A stretch of 64,000 bases of DNA from Cyathus striatus (GCA_025738555.1 JAOVFP010000006.1:1178001-1242000), one strand, 5' to 3'. Shown: positions 32,027 to 47,329, counted from the stretch's first letter. Program-made: numbers and translations. Notes: generated by a model from the sequence alone, not told the origin.

Positions 32027-32426
32027 GTCTTTTTTGAGTTCTTGATCCTTCGTCTTCTTCCACCTTTCTCTTCCCTCTTGTTGCCCCTCACTACCCTAAC
32101 CCAACCAACTACTCCAGCAATCTCTTCAAGCGCATACACACACGTCCAGCCAAGTACAAAGCAAAGTATTAACTATCCTCCTTTTTTAATCCTTTCTTAA
32201 AAATTTGTGCCCTCTTGTCCTCTGGCACAGTAAACCTTGGTATTTTTGATGTTGACATGATTTTCTTTTCTGTAGTGCATATTATGATTGTTTTTTAAAA
32301 GTTACTTACGCGTGTTTGACGTACTATAGTTGATGCAATATATGTTTTAAGTGCCCTTTGCGGTGCTAAATATACTTTACTAGCTTAAATCTTTTTATAG
32401 CCACAGTTTTATTTACAGGTATTCTC
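32027..32426. other. Intergenic, convergent 3' ends
   Basis: About 400 bp of AT-rich sequence between the stop of SR paralogue B and the 3' end of the minus-strand pseudogene. No gene or repeat was seen. Confidence 0.5.
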
Positions 32427-34363
<1,937 letters not shown>

Positions 34364-35097
34364 TGGAAGAGGTTAGCAGTTAGAGCTCTGCAAAAAGAAC
34401 AATAAATGTGACCGAGCTACCTGCCATTTTTGGCCGAACGCTCTGGTTGAGACAGGCTGAGACTCATTCCACCCCAATTACTCTCTAACCAAACTCGCTC
34501 CCCTGGCCAATCTCTAGCATACATAACCAATATATAACATAGGCTACCTCGCCATGTCAAACGATGTCAAATGGGCCGCCATTAGGCTATATGAGCTCGA
34601 TATGTTGGATATGTCAGCCAATTGCGGCAGTGTGTGACAACATACTATCATGGCTATAAGAAAGTTAGATGCAAAAGGTTTTAAAGTGCTTAGCGCTTAA
34701 TGCTTAGAAGGAATATATGCCAGGAGAATAATATAGCAGAGGACAGTAGTACAGATCAGAAAGTGCGAGATGAACTAAGGTGGAATGAGTCTCAACTAAA
34801 GTGCTCTGTGGCAGGTAAACCGTAACATAGCTCGAGCTCCTCGATCACATTATTTATTACAAATGTTTACATGTACATTTTGTTCACGCGCGCGAATGCC
34901 AACCTTTTGCAAACGGCTGTAATTGTAAGCGCTACGCTAAGTTTCATTTCAAATTTCAGCGCTTAATCGCTTGGCGAATAAACCAGGAACGGAGTGCACG
35001 GACCCCAACCGGTCATTCCTCTTGTCCTCGTCGTCTTACCCGACGACCACACAAATCTGCACAGAGCACCCCATATTACCAATAAACTGGAACCACA
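34364..35097. other. Intergenic, promoter side of two divergent units
   Basis: About 730 bp between the pseudogene and the F-box gene. Repeated 'gcgcttaa' and 'taagcgct' motifs occur around 34690-34970. No gene seen. Confidence 0.4.
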
Positions 35098-37225
35098 ATG
35101 TCCTTGGATGTCCTCAAATTCCCACCTGAACTGCTAATAAGCATCCTTGCCTTTCTCGACCCGCAAGATCTCCTCTCGACTCAGCTTACCTGTTCTCACT
35201 TTCAGAAACTAGTAACCACCTCTGTTCTGTTACAATATCACTCTGCTCTCAGATCTCTTTGTTTGATTGACAATCCTTCACACAATTGCACTCTCTCTAT
35301 AAGCGAACGGCTGAAGTTGCTGAAGAAACGCGAAAAGGCGTGGTGCAATTTAGAAGCAATCTATACCACTGATGTGCCCGTGAATCATAACCCAAGCGGG
35401 ATATATGACCTTACTGGAGGTGTCTATTTGCTTGGTGAGATCGGTAGGAAGGCGTTATACTGGTGTCGCCTTCCTGGACGTAAAGAATTAGCAGACAGTA
35501 AGAAGCCAGAATGGGAGGTTGTAAAGGTGCAACGCAAGGTCGTAGATATGGCGTTCGCACTGTACGAACATGACTTAATGGCGGTCGTAACCACGTATGG
35601 TTTTTCTATTTTCCTCGCCCTCTATACCAACATTTACTCTCAATAGACACCCAACCGAAATATATCACGATATAACTCACGAAATCGAAATATCCTTCTT
35701 CTGCCTCTCTTCAGGACTACCGCACCCACATGCGCGTCGGTCTCGGCTACCTGTTTTAAATACCCAACATGAGAAGCCTGCAGTGGGGATGGAGATCGTA
35801 GGAAGGCACTTGGTGCTTGTGTTGAGCTGGTATAATAATGTCTCGAAACCAGATAACCATTTGTATGTCTTAGACTGGATAAAGGGGGATATTAAGCTGG
35901 TCAGTCCTCCCCTTTCGACCAAATAGCCTGAAACCAATGCAATTTCATTCTACAGCATATAACCCGCCCTTACGGCACCTACTCCTCGATCGTGCACATT
36001 ACCGAACACATATTCGTTCTACCAAATGCACGGCAGTTTACGCTAGAGTTTTGGCGTATCCCAAAGAAACCTGGGGAGCCAACTCCAACTGTGGCAGAGT
36101 ACGTTCTTGGACTGCCAAGGTTGAACGTAGGGCGTATAGTGGGGAGCATCAGCTGCCGCGGGGAGCCTAATCCTGTTGGAGAACCCTATGATCCTGGAGA
36201 CAACCCCAGCGATCTTAATGACAGCCCTAGTAGTGAGGGCTCCCATACAGGCGGTGCACCGATCAGTGGCACTTTCACGTATTGCTCGAAGCCCTTCATC
36301 CCTGACCCTATGGAGAGCATCATAATCTTCAACATCCGCATCCTCCCCACATTACCTCCATTCTTTGGGCTGGGAATTATTGGAAACACGTTCACTTTCT
36401 TCGTTCATAGGAGGGCTCTGTTTGACTTGTTCCTCCGACGACATGGAGTAGGTGTAGACTTAGAGTCTTTGGGTTCTCCGTCTTCCACTAAAGCTAACGT
36501 CGACGAACTGGAAGAAGATGATGAAGCGACAGAAACTGCATCGCCGACACCTTCACCCAGCCCAGAACCAGCTGCAGATCTGCCGCCTATTCACCCTTCT
36601 CCATCCACAACACCTGCGACACCTTCTCATCCTCCCGGTCCTGAGCCAGTACCCTTCGAAGCCTGGGCACCCCGAATAACCCGCTGGCTCAACTCAGATG
36701 TTCTTCCCACGCGGTGGATTACCACTACCTGTGGCCAACGTTGTATTCTGATTGCAAACCAGGCGGTAGCCCAAGAAGGCGCGCGTGGCTTCCCATGGGT
36801 CGTGCTGGACTTCAATCCGAGCCGGATACGGCGGCAGCTGAGGAAAGAAGCGAGGCGAAAGAGGCCACCTGCTGAGGGTGTGGTTGGCGGGGGTGGCGAT
36901 GCGGGGGAAGGGCGGTGGGCGGCAGAACAGAGTGATGCAAGGACGTGGATCGTTTCGCAGGCTGAGGAGATTAACTCAGTCGATGCGTTCTCTGTTCGGT
37001 CTGAGTCGGAGGGGATACGTACGGCGCTTCCGTATGTTGCTACTGCAAGCTCGGAGTCGTTCAATTTTGAGGGGGTATTGATGGATGAGGAGCGGATTTT
37101 GGGGATCAATGTGAGTATTACTTTTCATACCTGCATGTCATGTGGGGTACTAGCCAGGTTCTTTTTTCTATTAGACGGATATGTTGGATCGGATTCAGAG
37201 TGTTAGAGTGCACTATTTTGGGTGA
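35098..37225 (+). CDS. F-box protein (651 aa)
   Basis: Exons 35098-35594, 35647-35899, 35956-37110, 37175-37225; every junction is in frame. Residues 5-50 form an F-box (LKFPPELLISILAFLDPQDLLSTQLTC), which binds Skp1 in SCF ubiquitin ligases; the rest selects a substrate. The middle has strand-rich stretches (GIYDLTGGVYLLGE, DNHLYVLDWIKGDIKL, HIFVLPNARQFTLEFWRIP) that could make a propeller-like domain, as in other Agaricomycete F-box proteins. An acidic Pro/Ser/Thr-rich linker lies near residues 415-465. The last exon encodes only 16 residues. The target is unknown. Confidence 0.82.
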
Positions 37226-37780
37226 TGGCGCACCTATGTCTCCTGCTTATACATATCTATAGAGTTGATGCTTGGTGTAGCTGTGGTTCTTGGTTGTACA
37301 CCCTATGGCTGAAATTTGGGTGAGAGGATACCTCTACAAGTGAGTACTACCGGTAGCTCTTTAAACGAAGTGGATGATGTTCCTTTTATACATGTATCAA
37401 CCATTTTTAGTTTTATCCTTATATCTAAGTTCCGGACAGTTTATCGAATCCAGAGGCGAGATAAGGAAATTATAACGAGTCTTTTAAAGGCTGCAGTTGA
37501 TTGATTTATGTGGTTGCCTCTACGCGAAAGATAAGTTATTCCGAGTCTAGACAAAGTCGCGGTACTATTTCAGAGTGGCAATCGAAAACACGGCATACCA
37601 CCTCCATGGTTGCTTCAGGGGACTTACACGGCAGTATGTCCTTATGAGCGTGAAACAGATGATAAAATCCCTGTATCGTTGTTATACATACACCGAATGA
37701 CACACATGATTGTAAATACAGAAGTGAAGCACAACTGTTCAGAAATACATTCCCTTCTAACTTTCTTGCTCCTGACTTGC
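37226..37780. other. Intergenic between convergent genes
   Basis: About 555 bp between the F-box gene and the 3' end of the HASPP28 gene. No gene or repeat seen. Confidence 0.5.
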
Positions 37781-38700
37781 TCATTTACGCTTTGCCATCT
37801 GAGCCTGTCTCTTGGCCTCAGCCTCAGCAGATTTAGCTACAATAAATATTTAGTTAGATTCAATGACAGAAGAAAAAGAATCGTATGACGAACCTTCAGC
37901 TTCTGCCTTCCTCTTCGCTTGTGCGGCATCACGCTCAGCACGAATCTTGTTGAGGCGGGCGAGGTCAGACTTCGCTTGATCAGTCTTGCCTTGGACGTGC
38001 AGCTATAAACAGCTCAATAAGAGTACTAAAATTAATAGAAAGGATGGTCCAACCTTCCAGTATCGATCTTGAGCTTCCTTCTTCTCTTTCGCCTCCCTGT
38101 AAACCGTCACAATCTATTCAGTGTCAGAACAATGAAAACATACCTCTCCTTACGAGAGAGCTCTCTTGGCGCTGAGAGATCAGAGATATTCAGTTTCTTC
38201 TGAACATGGTTAGGGTTTATCAAATCGTCATCTTCGTCTTCACCGCCCTCTTCTTTCTTCTTCAGCTTCTCGGCGGCCTGTTTCTTCTTCAACTCTCTTC
38301 TCTCTGTCCGAGATAGCTCAGTTTGTTCCTCTCCAGACCCTTCTTCAGATTCCGACTCCTCTTCCTCCTCTGAACTCTCCTCCTCCTCGCTATCGTCATC
38401 TTCACTCTCATCTCGGTTACTAGATAGAGATCGCTTAGAGTGGCGCTAGGATAAGATGGCTGACACAACTTACTTTCTGTAACCACGTCTCTCACCAACA
38501 GCAGTGCCGTTTTCATCGAGAGTCATGTTTTTACTTGTGACAAAGGTTCAGCAGGATCGCAATGTATCATAAAAGATCGCTGCATACCTGAAACTACGAC
38601 CACCACCGCGCTTCTGCTTGAATTTGCCTGATAATGGGATAGTATATTAGATCACAGCCTCCATGGACAGATAAATAGACGTACCAGTTCCTCGAACCAT
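37781..38700 (-). CDS. HASPP28/PP28-like phosphoprotein (199 aa)
   Basis: Exons, in transcript order: 38685-38700, 38588-38627, 38500-38533, 38144-38445, 38054-38096, 37894-38002, 37781-37836. The product starts MVRGTGKFKQKRGGGRSF, then SKNMTLDENGTA, a long acidic Ser/Glu tract, and the family core ISDLSAPRELSRKER ... KEAQDRYWKLHVQGKTDQAK, then SDLARLNKIRAERDAA and a basic tail. This is the heat- and acid-stable phosphoprotein family (PDAP1), a casein kinase substrate with a poorly defined role. The exon 3/4 junction requires donor 'gttggt'; a better-looking donor four bases downstream would break the frame, so that junction is the weak point. The gene faces the NDUFA6-like gene across 210 bp. 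Confidence 0.82.
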
Positions 38701-38910
38701 ATTTAATGCGATAAAGATGAGTAAAGTGGGTAAAATGGGGTAAGGATGAGGAGAATGCGACGATGGTTTGAGAGGAGTCAGGAAGGAGTGCCTCTTCTGT
38801 CGCCTTCCTAATCGGGTGAAGTATTAGTAGCCGATCGGAGATTGAAAGCAGGTGGACCAATCCGGCGGGTCCAAACCGTCACCGTCGTCGTTGTCGCTGT
38901 CCCCGTTCCA
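38701..38910. promoter_or_regulatory. Shared divergent promoter region, HASPP28 / NDUFA6-like
   Basis: Only 210 bp separate the two start codons, so transcription of both genes must start within this stretch. It contains C/T-rich stretches and no clear TATA box. Confidence 0.5.
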
Positions 38911-39430
38911 ATGAGTACAATACCCGCTCGCCTCGCTGTTGCCACCCGCAGCTCCAAGGATCCCACCGTAGCTAGAACAAGAGCTATCAAGCTTTACCGT
39001 GACTGGTACCGTGCAGTGCGACTCTAGTCCTTTCTACTTTCAGAACAAGTTCCCTGACGCCCCCGATGTCTTACTAGGCTCCCGAAATTGTCAATCTCTA
39101 TGCTTTGAACGTTTCTCCAGCATACGTACGGTATGCCATACGACAGCAATTCGAAAAGAACCGACATGTTACGGATCCTCGCGCAATTGATGTGCTATTG
39201 TTGAAGGGGAGGCAGGAATACCAGGAGACTTTGAACTGCTGGAAACAAATTGACCACATAATGGGAATTTTATTGCAAAACCCCAATCTAGAGCGGACAC
39301 CGAAGCCGTTTTTGCAGAAGTTCTTTGAGGGTGTGTTGCCTTTTTATTTTGTTCTTTGGATGTGGTTGCTGATTTGTGTATAGGACGGGATGAGGAGGCG
39401 ATTATTCCAGCTGCATCCGGTGTGCATTAG
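38911..39430 (+). CDS. Complex I LYR subunit, NDUFA6/B14-like (134 aa)
   Basis: Exons 38911-39015, 39078-39330, 39384-39430; all joins in frame. The LYR motif is in ARTRAIKLYRDWYRA (residues 22-35), followed by APEIVNLYALNVSPAYVRYA, FEKNRHVTDPRAIDVLLLKG and CWKQIDHIMGILLQ. This is the accessory subunit of mitochondrial NADH:ubiquinone oxidoreductase that sits on the matrix arm and binds acyl carrier protein. The length is normal for the family. Alternative upstream starts are unlikely because no in-frame ATG nearby gives a family-like N-terminus. Confidence 0.9.
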
Positions 39431-40398
39431 TTATTATAGAGCATCAACAGAGCATATTCCATTGGTATCACAGTTAGACTGCACTCGGGATTCGAAGACC
39501 TTCCAACGACCGAGCGGTGATGTAACAGGGATGCCACACGGTATACCACGCATTATTGTTTTTCAATGGTACTACAAGAGAGATCTTGGAACTGGGAAGG
39601 TTTTCTTGGGTGGAATGTACTGAGTTGTCTTCTGGTATATGTAGTGTTCGGTAATTGAAGAAGCTTATCTTGGAAAATATCCCGGGACAGGGTAACAGCA
39701 AGCCTGCAGGACGCTTCTCTTCTCTCCTCTCATGTCTGGAGATGATACTGTTGCTCGCGCAGTCTCTGAAAGCCTATTTTGTGAAACCGTCTCCGTGATG
39801 TTGAAATGGACAACCTCCGTAGCATAAGAGGCAGAAATCATGGAATCCGTAACTTGATAGCGATGGTCATCTAGCTGCCGTCGCAATGTAGATTCGTGTT
39901 TCATAGGAGATGGGTACTTTAAATTGTTGTTAACAGTTAAAACTGCGGAAGTTTAAGTTACCATCCGAAACCTAGTGTGAATGTTCAAACCGAGAGTCCG
40001 GTCCTGGTCAGGACAGGGCGTATACATGAAGTAGCATTTTGGCACTATGAACGCGGGCTTCGCACTCGAAGAAACTAGAATAACTACTGCAATACTTTGG
40101 TAGATACTGGATATTAGGCAGTGGACATAAGTATGCTTATGTACTACTAGCAGGCGACTGAGGACTCAAAACGGTCGGCGCGCCAGTCGACGCGTTCTTA
40201 TGTAGTCACGTGGGAACTGTTAAGCAAATTTTGGGAATTGCAATAGTCGACGGCTTCGGAAGTGCTCCCACTAAGTCCTACCTCTAACGTCCTCTTTATT
40301 GTCATTTTCTCGTACAGCATCAAGGATATATTATACTTCATTAGTTCTCTGGCCTCAAGATAATCACTTAGACGACATATTATAATACCCGAAGAAGA
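39431..40398. other. Intergenic, no gene seen
   Basis: About 970 bp between the NDUFA6-like gene and the PPR-like gene. Open frames are short and lack splice-consistent extension or motifs. Confidence 0.5.
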
Positions 40399-43389
40399 AT
40401 GCAATTCTCAGCAAGCGTCCTTCCTCCTGCACTAGTGGATCTTACTCTTCTGCGCGTTTCTGGGGCCACAAGTATGCATGTCACGAGGGCATCTGCAAGC
40501 GCATCGAGACTTGCACCGAGATGTAGAAGAGAATACTCGTCAAGACATGTACATCAAGCAGCAATGACGATCTCACCTACACCACCGCCGCAGCTCCCAC
40601 CGCATCCTTTACCTCAATTCGCCAAATATGTGCATAATCCTGAACTGCTGCATCCAGATACGGATATTAATGACCCGGACGTTTTTGATCCTGATAGTGA
40701 CGTGTTTGTGCAGTACGTGCTACTTTTGTTGCTGTCCAGGCTTTTCAACCACTTATAATGTACTTAAACATAGACGGAGACCGAATAAAGGTATTGTGGC
40801 TGGATCAACGTTGATGAGTCTTAGTGAAGTGTTGGAACAGAAGCTGGATAAGTTGAGTAAGGTTGTTGAAGTGGAGGTGCGTATCTATCTGGAATGTTTG
40901 GTTGTATTCGTCATAAAACTCGTGTACAGAAAGCCGCACTAGCTGAGGCGGTATATACAGAAGAAGAGCTTATGAACTTCTATCAAGATGTCCTTGCTGT
41001 TCCTGGTGACCTGACGCAGTCTCCACCTGACGCAGAAGCTTTACGCGTAACCCGGGAGAAGAAAGACCTGGCTGTCATTGATGCTGCTGATAACAGGATG
41101 ATGGCGTTCGCTGAAGCTAAGGAAAGAGAGGTTCTTGACGTTGCGGGGGAAATGGACTTACAACTATTACACGAGCAAACCGCGTTGGATATGGAGCTAC
41201 AACCTTACAAACGTGTACTCAAACAGGCGCATGAAGTAATGTCAAGGTTAGAAGCCATTCGCGAGAAGACGATTAAGGTCAAAGATCAGGAGCCTGTCGA
41301 GGAAGCTGAACAACCTACGGAAGTTAGGTCAACAGCGGCATCAATGGTTATTCCTGTTGCCATACTTTCTCCAAAAGAATGTGAGGCTCTCGTCCACATT
41401 GCCGTAAGCACATTTATTATCTTTATGTGCTCCCAATCGTGAACGTCTCCGCAGGTAAAAGAGGGTGACCCAGATGCCGCAGAGCAGGCACTCAGTCTGA
41501 TAAAGGTGAACCAATTGGACGATCTTACAAAATTCGCTTTAACCAACATTTCTCTTAGAGAGCGGGCATTTCGCTTCCTGAGGGTTCGGTAACTGAAGTG
41601 TTAAAGCTCTATGCTGATTTAGGACATCCCAAAGAAGTGGAAGAGCTACTCGCAAAATACTTGACACGTTCGTATTCCATGCGGATTTTGTATCCTACGT
41701 ATAGTAGTAATGTAATTTTACAGAGACACCAGATGATGTTCAGCGACATCTCCATGTCAAAGGACACCTGAACGCTACTCCTCATGACGTCGCCCTTCCC
41801 AATGAAGCTCTCAATATCCTCCATCACTATGAATCACTTAACGCCCCCGCTCCCATGAAAACATACACACTCGTCATCTCACGGCTGTTCAACTCACATT
41901 CCTCTATAGCGCTTGCACACGGCTGGGATCTCTTCACCCATATGCGATACGTTGCTCATCCGAATCCTGATGTTCGCCTCTTTACAGTGATGATCCGTGC
42001 TTGTGCAAGCCCTCTGACAAGAAGATACACCAGTGAACCGGAAAAGGCGCTCGATTTGTGGACGGAGATGACTGTTGACCACAACATAATGCCAAACCGT
42101 GCTGCGTACAATGCTGTCATTTTAGCTTGTGCGCGAAGTGGGGACAAGCAATATGTGAACGAGGCATTTAGGCTTTCAAGGGAAATGTTGAACGCTCATC
42201 GTGATGCTGCTGGTGTACCAGCATTTAAGCCCGACAAGATAACATTCTGCGCACTACTGGAAGGCGCAAAGAGGCTGGGAGAGTTGGGACGGGCGAGGTG
42301 GATTTTGGCGGAGATGGCTAAAGCCAGTGATGAAGGGTTAATGGTGGACGAGGAAGCTATGATGCATGTGTTCCACGCTTATGCATCGTATGATCCACCA
42401 TTTAAAAGGGGTGCTACCATGTTTGTGGAGGAGGAACCTGTGAAAGAGGCACAGGCACAGTCAGAAGATTCCGCTGAGTCCTCAAAATCCAAAACAAGGG
42501 ATATCGCGAAAGAGAAACCAGCACCTTCACTCACTCATATTCCTCCTCAAAGTGCACAGGAAGTCATCACAGAAGCAGAGAACTTATTCAACCGCATCAT
42601 CAAAGATAGAAAGTCGCCATCACCGTCTTCAAAATTCTCCAACGTGGAGATCACGACGCGTTTAATCAACTCATACTTGTCCGTCTTTTACAAGCACTCG
42701 ACGCTAGAGAAATCGAAAGCGGCGTTTTCGAACGTGTTTGAGGAATTAGGAGTGGAGCGTAGTGCTCGTACATATGTGGAGGCCTTAGAGCGCTGTGGAT
42801 ATTCAAACTCGCGGAGGAAGGGGATCGACGATCGTCGCTTCGCGTTGAAGTGGGGCGAAGAGCTTTGGGAGAAATGGTGTGAGATTGAGCGGTCTGGACG
42901 AGACGGCAGCAAAAAGCTGTATGCGAGATACATTGAAAGGGCCTATGTTGCCATGATAAGGACTTTCACGATGTAGGTTGCTGCCTCATTTCTGAGATGC
43001 TTTTGTTAACTTCTTATTTTCATAGGGTTGATGACGTTGAGCGTGCAGTGCGACACCTCCGTGATTTCGCCCATCGATACCCGCCCATTAATGTTTGCAA
43101 TAACGTTCCCAAACCGTTGATGCGCTCGTCACGTACCTCGCTTGTCGGTGCCCGTCCGCTTGTGCGTATGATATCCGATGTCGAAGTTCCAGATGACTTT
43201 GTCCCACCTTTGGTCACATTCCGCGATTTAGACGTTCTCCATCAACGACTAATAATGTATAACCGCAAGAAGGACATCGCGTACTTGACGTGGCTATGCA
43301 AGGAATACGAGTGGAAACTGCGCGTCAGGAGAGACGCGACAATGAAAGCCAAGCCTGAGCATATTGAGCGAGTTCCTACTGCGGTCTAA
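40399..43389 (+). CDS. PPR-like mitochondrial protein (887 aa)
   Basis: Exons 40399-40712, 40774-40876, 40930-41403, 41455-41505, 41559-41667, 41724-42972, 43026-43389; all seven join in frame. The N-terminus (residues 1-60) is rich in Arg, Ser and Ala and lacks acidic residues, which fits mitochondrial import. Residues about 140-300 are charged helices. Residues about 395-510 carry PPR-type helix pairs (PDVRLFTVMIRACAS, PNRAAYNAVILACARSGD, PDKITFCALLEGAKRLGELG). A low-complexity linker precedes more helices and a basic C-terminus. PPR proteins bind organelle RNA and act in its processing or translation. The exact target is unknown; the weak repeats make the total number uncertain. Confidence 0.82.
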
Positions 43390-44244
43390 GCTCCAGTGCC
43401 TGCGTAATAGGTATATATTATTATTTAGGGGCACGAACACCTGAAAGTTATTTAATCATTCCTTTACATCATCGTTTTCTATTGCTCTCGCTCATAGTCA
43501 CAAGATTATAGTATCAAGTACCTACAGAACATGCTGATAGAGACAGTGAAAAGCAGAGAGCTTGAATCAACCCCCTTCTAAAGATACCTATTTATCCATC
43601 TACACGCTTTGTTCAATCGGCGATGGACATGTAAGATGGCGCACTGTCGAGGAGCCCGTTTTCGTCGAATAGATTGTTTAATATATTTAGCAGGGTCTTC
43701 ATTCTCATATCGACAATACTTCCACAGCTTATTCGCATCTGTCAGAGACGTCGTAGTGCAGAAATAAGTTGGACAATGATGACCGTATCCAAACAGGTAG
43801 ATAAAATCTGATAAAAAGACGGGCTATTGGAGTGAGTAAATATGAACTGTCTACTTATGATATTTTACACGTTCAAAGACCGAGAGGTTATTATGCACGA
43901 CAGACAAAGGAGATATTTAGTAAGTATAGTAAGTAACTTAAGTGATAGTTAACTCCAGCTTCTTGATCGCATAACGCTGGGTTTGGAAAATGAGAAGTTG
44001 TTGTCCAGCTGAAATACTATACTTACACTTGGGCTTCATGATAAATTTTACATAAGAATTGCTTTGGATCAGCTTCCAGACTGGTGCAAGTTGGGTGCAA
44101 GCTACTTAGTGGCCTCTGGCTTTGCCGGCGCTATCGATTTATTATAGATCGGTGATGTCGCATAACATAGACAAGCAACACGCGTTGGGTGGTGGACGCG
44201 CAATCCAATTGCAGCCTATTACCAGTTACACACTTCTTGTTATA
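43390..44244. other. Intergenic, no gene seen
   Basis: About 855 bp between the PPR-like gene and RPN8. AT-rich, with no repeat or coding pattern recognised. Confidence 0.5.
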
Positions 44245-45436
44245 ATGGTTGCAACGACTACAGAACAGGTAAGATCATTGCATCTATTATGTTTTCGGTA
44301 CTAAATCTTTCTCAGTTAACAGCACTTGCTGGAACTACCGTCAGTGCGTTCATTTAGCACTATCCTGCGGAACCAATACTTAGATCATGCATTACAGTCG
44401 TTCATCCCCTCGTTCTTCTTTCAGTAGCCGACCACCACGCACGTTCGGTGTCCAGGAATTCACAGAAGCGTGTTATAGGTGTATTGCTTGGACAGGACAA
44501 TGGCAAAACTGTGAATGTCGCCAATTCATTTGGTATTCCTTTCGAGGAGGACGAGAAGGATAGCAAGACCTGGTTCTTGGACCATAACTATATCGAAGGG
44601 ATGTACGATATGTTCAAGAAAGTTAATGGTTAGTGACTTTTAATGTTGATTACAGAGTTGCATACTAAGCTACTTTGAAGCACGAGAACGGATGATTGGA
44701 TGGTATCATACCGGCCCCAAGCTACGAGCTTCAGATCAAGAAATTAACGACTTATTTAAGCGTTATATCGCAAAGCCAGTCATGGTTATCGTTGACGTTC
44801 GACCACAAACCGTTGGAATTCCAACGGATGCCTATTTTGCTGTGGAGGAAATTAAGGATGTTCGTTAAATCTTCCTTTATACGGCACATGCTCTAACGTC
44901 GTTATTCTTAACAGGACGGAACAGAGACCCGTAAAACTTTCCTTCACGTACCATCAGCAATAGAGGCAGAGGAAGCAGAAGAAATTGGTGTCGAGCATCT
45001 TCTCCGCGACATCAAAGACTCCACTACCACGACGCTTGCCACTCGAGTCAGTGAACAGCTCGCTTCATTACGTGGGCTACAATCTAGACTAGGAGACATT
45101 CAAAAGTACCTGGCGGATGTTGCGGCAGGAAAGATGCCAGTGAACCATCAGATCATTTACCACCTTCAAGATGCTCTGAACCTGCTACCGGATTTGTCGG
45201 ATCCAACACTGACGCAGAGCTTTGCATCTAGTACCAATGATCAGATGCTGGTCGTATATCTCAGCAGTCTGCTCCGAGCTGTAATTGCTTTGCACGCACT
45301 GGTTGATAACAAAACAACAATAGGGCGGGCGGAGCTCGAAGAAGGTCGGGGCGGCGAGGAGGAAAAGAAAGAGAAAGATACAAAAGAGAAGAAGGAGAAA
45401 TCGAAGACAGAAGGTAGCAAGGGTGAAGGAGAGTAA
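44245..45436 (+). CDS. rpn8: 26S proteasome regulatory subunit RPN8 (327 aa)
   Basis: Exons 44245-44268, 44316-44343, 44398-44628, 44681-44859, 44915-45436; all joins in frame. The MPN domain (residues 10-140) reads [57 protein letters not shown] and [16 protein letters not shown]. The metalloprotease signature is degenerate (GWYHTGP, not HxHP), as expected for RPN8, the inactive partner of the deubiquitinase RPN11 in the proteasome lid. A helical region follows ([18 protein letters not shown]), and the C-terminus is a Lys/Glu-rich tail. The first exon encodes only eight residues; the second ends at gtgcgt, not at the earlier gtcagt, which would break the frame. Confidence 0.93.
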
Positions 45437-45601
45437 GTGTATTATATACCTAGGATCCATAGATTGATAGATAATGGATTTTCATTTATCTAATCTCCTA
45501 AGCCATTGTACACTCAGGTTTCTCAGGTTTTTGTAGGTGTTGTCATTTGCATCTCTTATCATACATTTAAGGACATATTCTTCTGTAAACACTTCAGTTG
45601 A

Positions 45602-47067
45602 CTACCACCCCAGTTGTTCATATGTCCAGCCGTAAACTTGTCCGTTTGCATCAGCTTTGTTGCATATTCTCTGGTTCTGATCCAGTTTAGATATCTTTTC
45701 AACGTCCTCTGGATCTAAGGTTGGCAACTTTGGTATATAAGCCGTCAGTGATGTGTATAAAGCAGCGAGAATACACTGGAACTTACGTTAATGTTTTCCT
45801 TCTGCCTCTCAGGATTTTCGCTCTTTGGTACGATGATAGTGTCTCGAGTTAAATGCCATGCAAGCGTTAATTGATTCGGAGTGCACCCATACTTCTTTGA
45901 AAGTTCGATTAGGAGCGGATCGTTACGCACAATCGAGTATCCTTTCCCTATATCAGAAGTGCCATGGAAGAGGGGCGTAAGATTTACCACTAGGGGTGTA
46001 AGCTGTAATGGTGATTCCCTTTTCTTTGCAGTACGCCCGTAAGTCATTCTGAGCAAGATAAGGGTGCATTCTGGGCAAGTTTAACTACTACATAACAACT
46101 TAAAAAATGAAAAATTCACTCACTCGACTTGGTTTACGGCTGGGGTGACTTTGGCGGTCTTGAACAATTGGTCCAATCTACGTGCAGGGTATATGACATA
46201 TGAGCAGCCTAAGAAACAACGGCAATGTGCTTACGTCTTAATAGAAAAATTGCTAACACCAATTGACCGGACTTTCCCTGTGTCAAGCAGTTTCTCTACC
46301 TCTGCCCATGATTCGTTGAAATTAGTGCTGTCTATCGTCCTCCATGTGCCATCGGGGTTATGAGAATTATCTGGAATAACGAATTAGTCTATGCAACTAT
46401 GCTTGGTAATTTATAATGTAAATAATGCTTACTGTCATCGATGTATTGAGGCCAGTGTATAAGATACTATCAAAACATTGGTGTCTTTCACATCATCGAC
46501 GAGATGTAGACACATACAAGATCAATGTAGTCAAGACCGAGGTCATTGAAGCTTTCTTCAAACGACTCCCTAACACGATTGTGATCGCCCCATCTATAAG
46601 AAGAAAGTTATAAATAGGTTAGTAATTGAAGGAGTATCAATAATACACCATACGGAAGCTTCGTAGTGACAAATATTTCTTCTCTGGGAATGCCAGATTC
46701 TCTTACAGCTTGTCCAACCGCTTTTTCGGTCACTGTGGCACTGTCAGACATTAAGTTCCACATCGAATCTCACCGGCACATACAATATCCTTTCGCTGTA
46801 TCAATGTGCCTGAAGCCGTTCTAAAAGAAGGGGGGGGAAGCAGTGGGTTTAACTCCTACATAATTTAGTCACATTTCGAAATCCCTACCTTCAAAGCTGA
46901 TAAAATCCAGCCCTTCACTCGACCCTGCGATTCAGGATCGGATGGTGCCCAAGCTCCAGTACCTAAAGCACGAAGTCAGTGAAGCCACGATACGTAACGG
47001 TTTCTCACTCACCAATGATTGGAATTTCGACACCATTATTAAGTGTTAACTTGCGAGTTACAACCAT
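45602..47067 (-). CDS. Aldo-keto reductase, paralogue 1 (304 aa)
   Basis: Exons, in transcript order: 47013-47067, 46889-46962, 46784-46820, 46654-46732, 46518-46593, 46433-46466, 46235-46370, 46124-46177, 45988-46070, 45787-45947, 45602-45727. All eleven join in frame. The NADPH-dependent reductase fold is complete: catalytic tetrad D50 (HIDTAKGY), Y55, K80 (VTTKLP) and H111 (DLYLIHWPQ); later [28 protein letters not shown] and the cofactor motif IIVPKSENPERQKENI. The family reduces aldehydes and ketones in the cytosol; the substrate is not predictable. A closely related copy lies at 55282-56774 and a broken one at 48162-48440, so this is a local gene family. Confidence 0.88.
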
Positions 47068-47329
47068 GTCGGTATGTTACCAACACGTATGCCTATAAAC
47101 GACGGGAAAAGTTCATTTCATTACAAAAGTGCAAGCCGTTTTATAGTCGTAAGCAGGCGCCTCTGGCAAGATTAGATTATGGTGTGAGACGTATCCTCAC
47201 AAAAATGACGAAACATCACAGCAATCTTTTTTTATGCCGGTCCGCAATAACGAATGACAAACATCTGACCAGAGCTACCGCGATATCGGTCACACGTTAT
47301 GTCCACTTGGGTATACACTGTACAGATAA

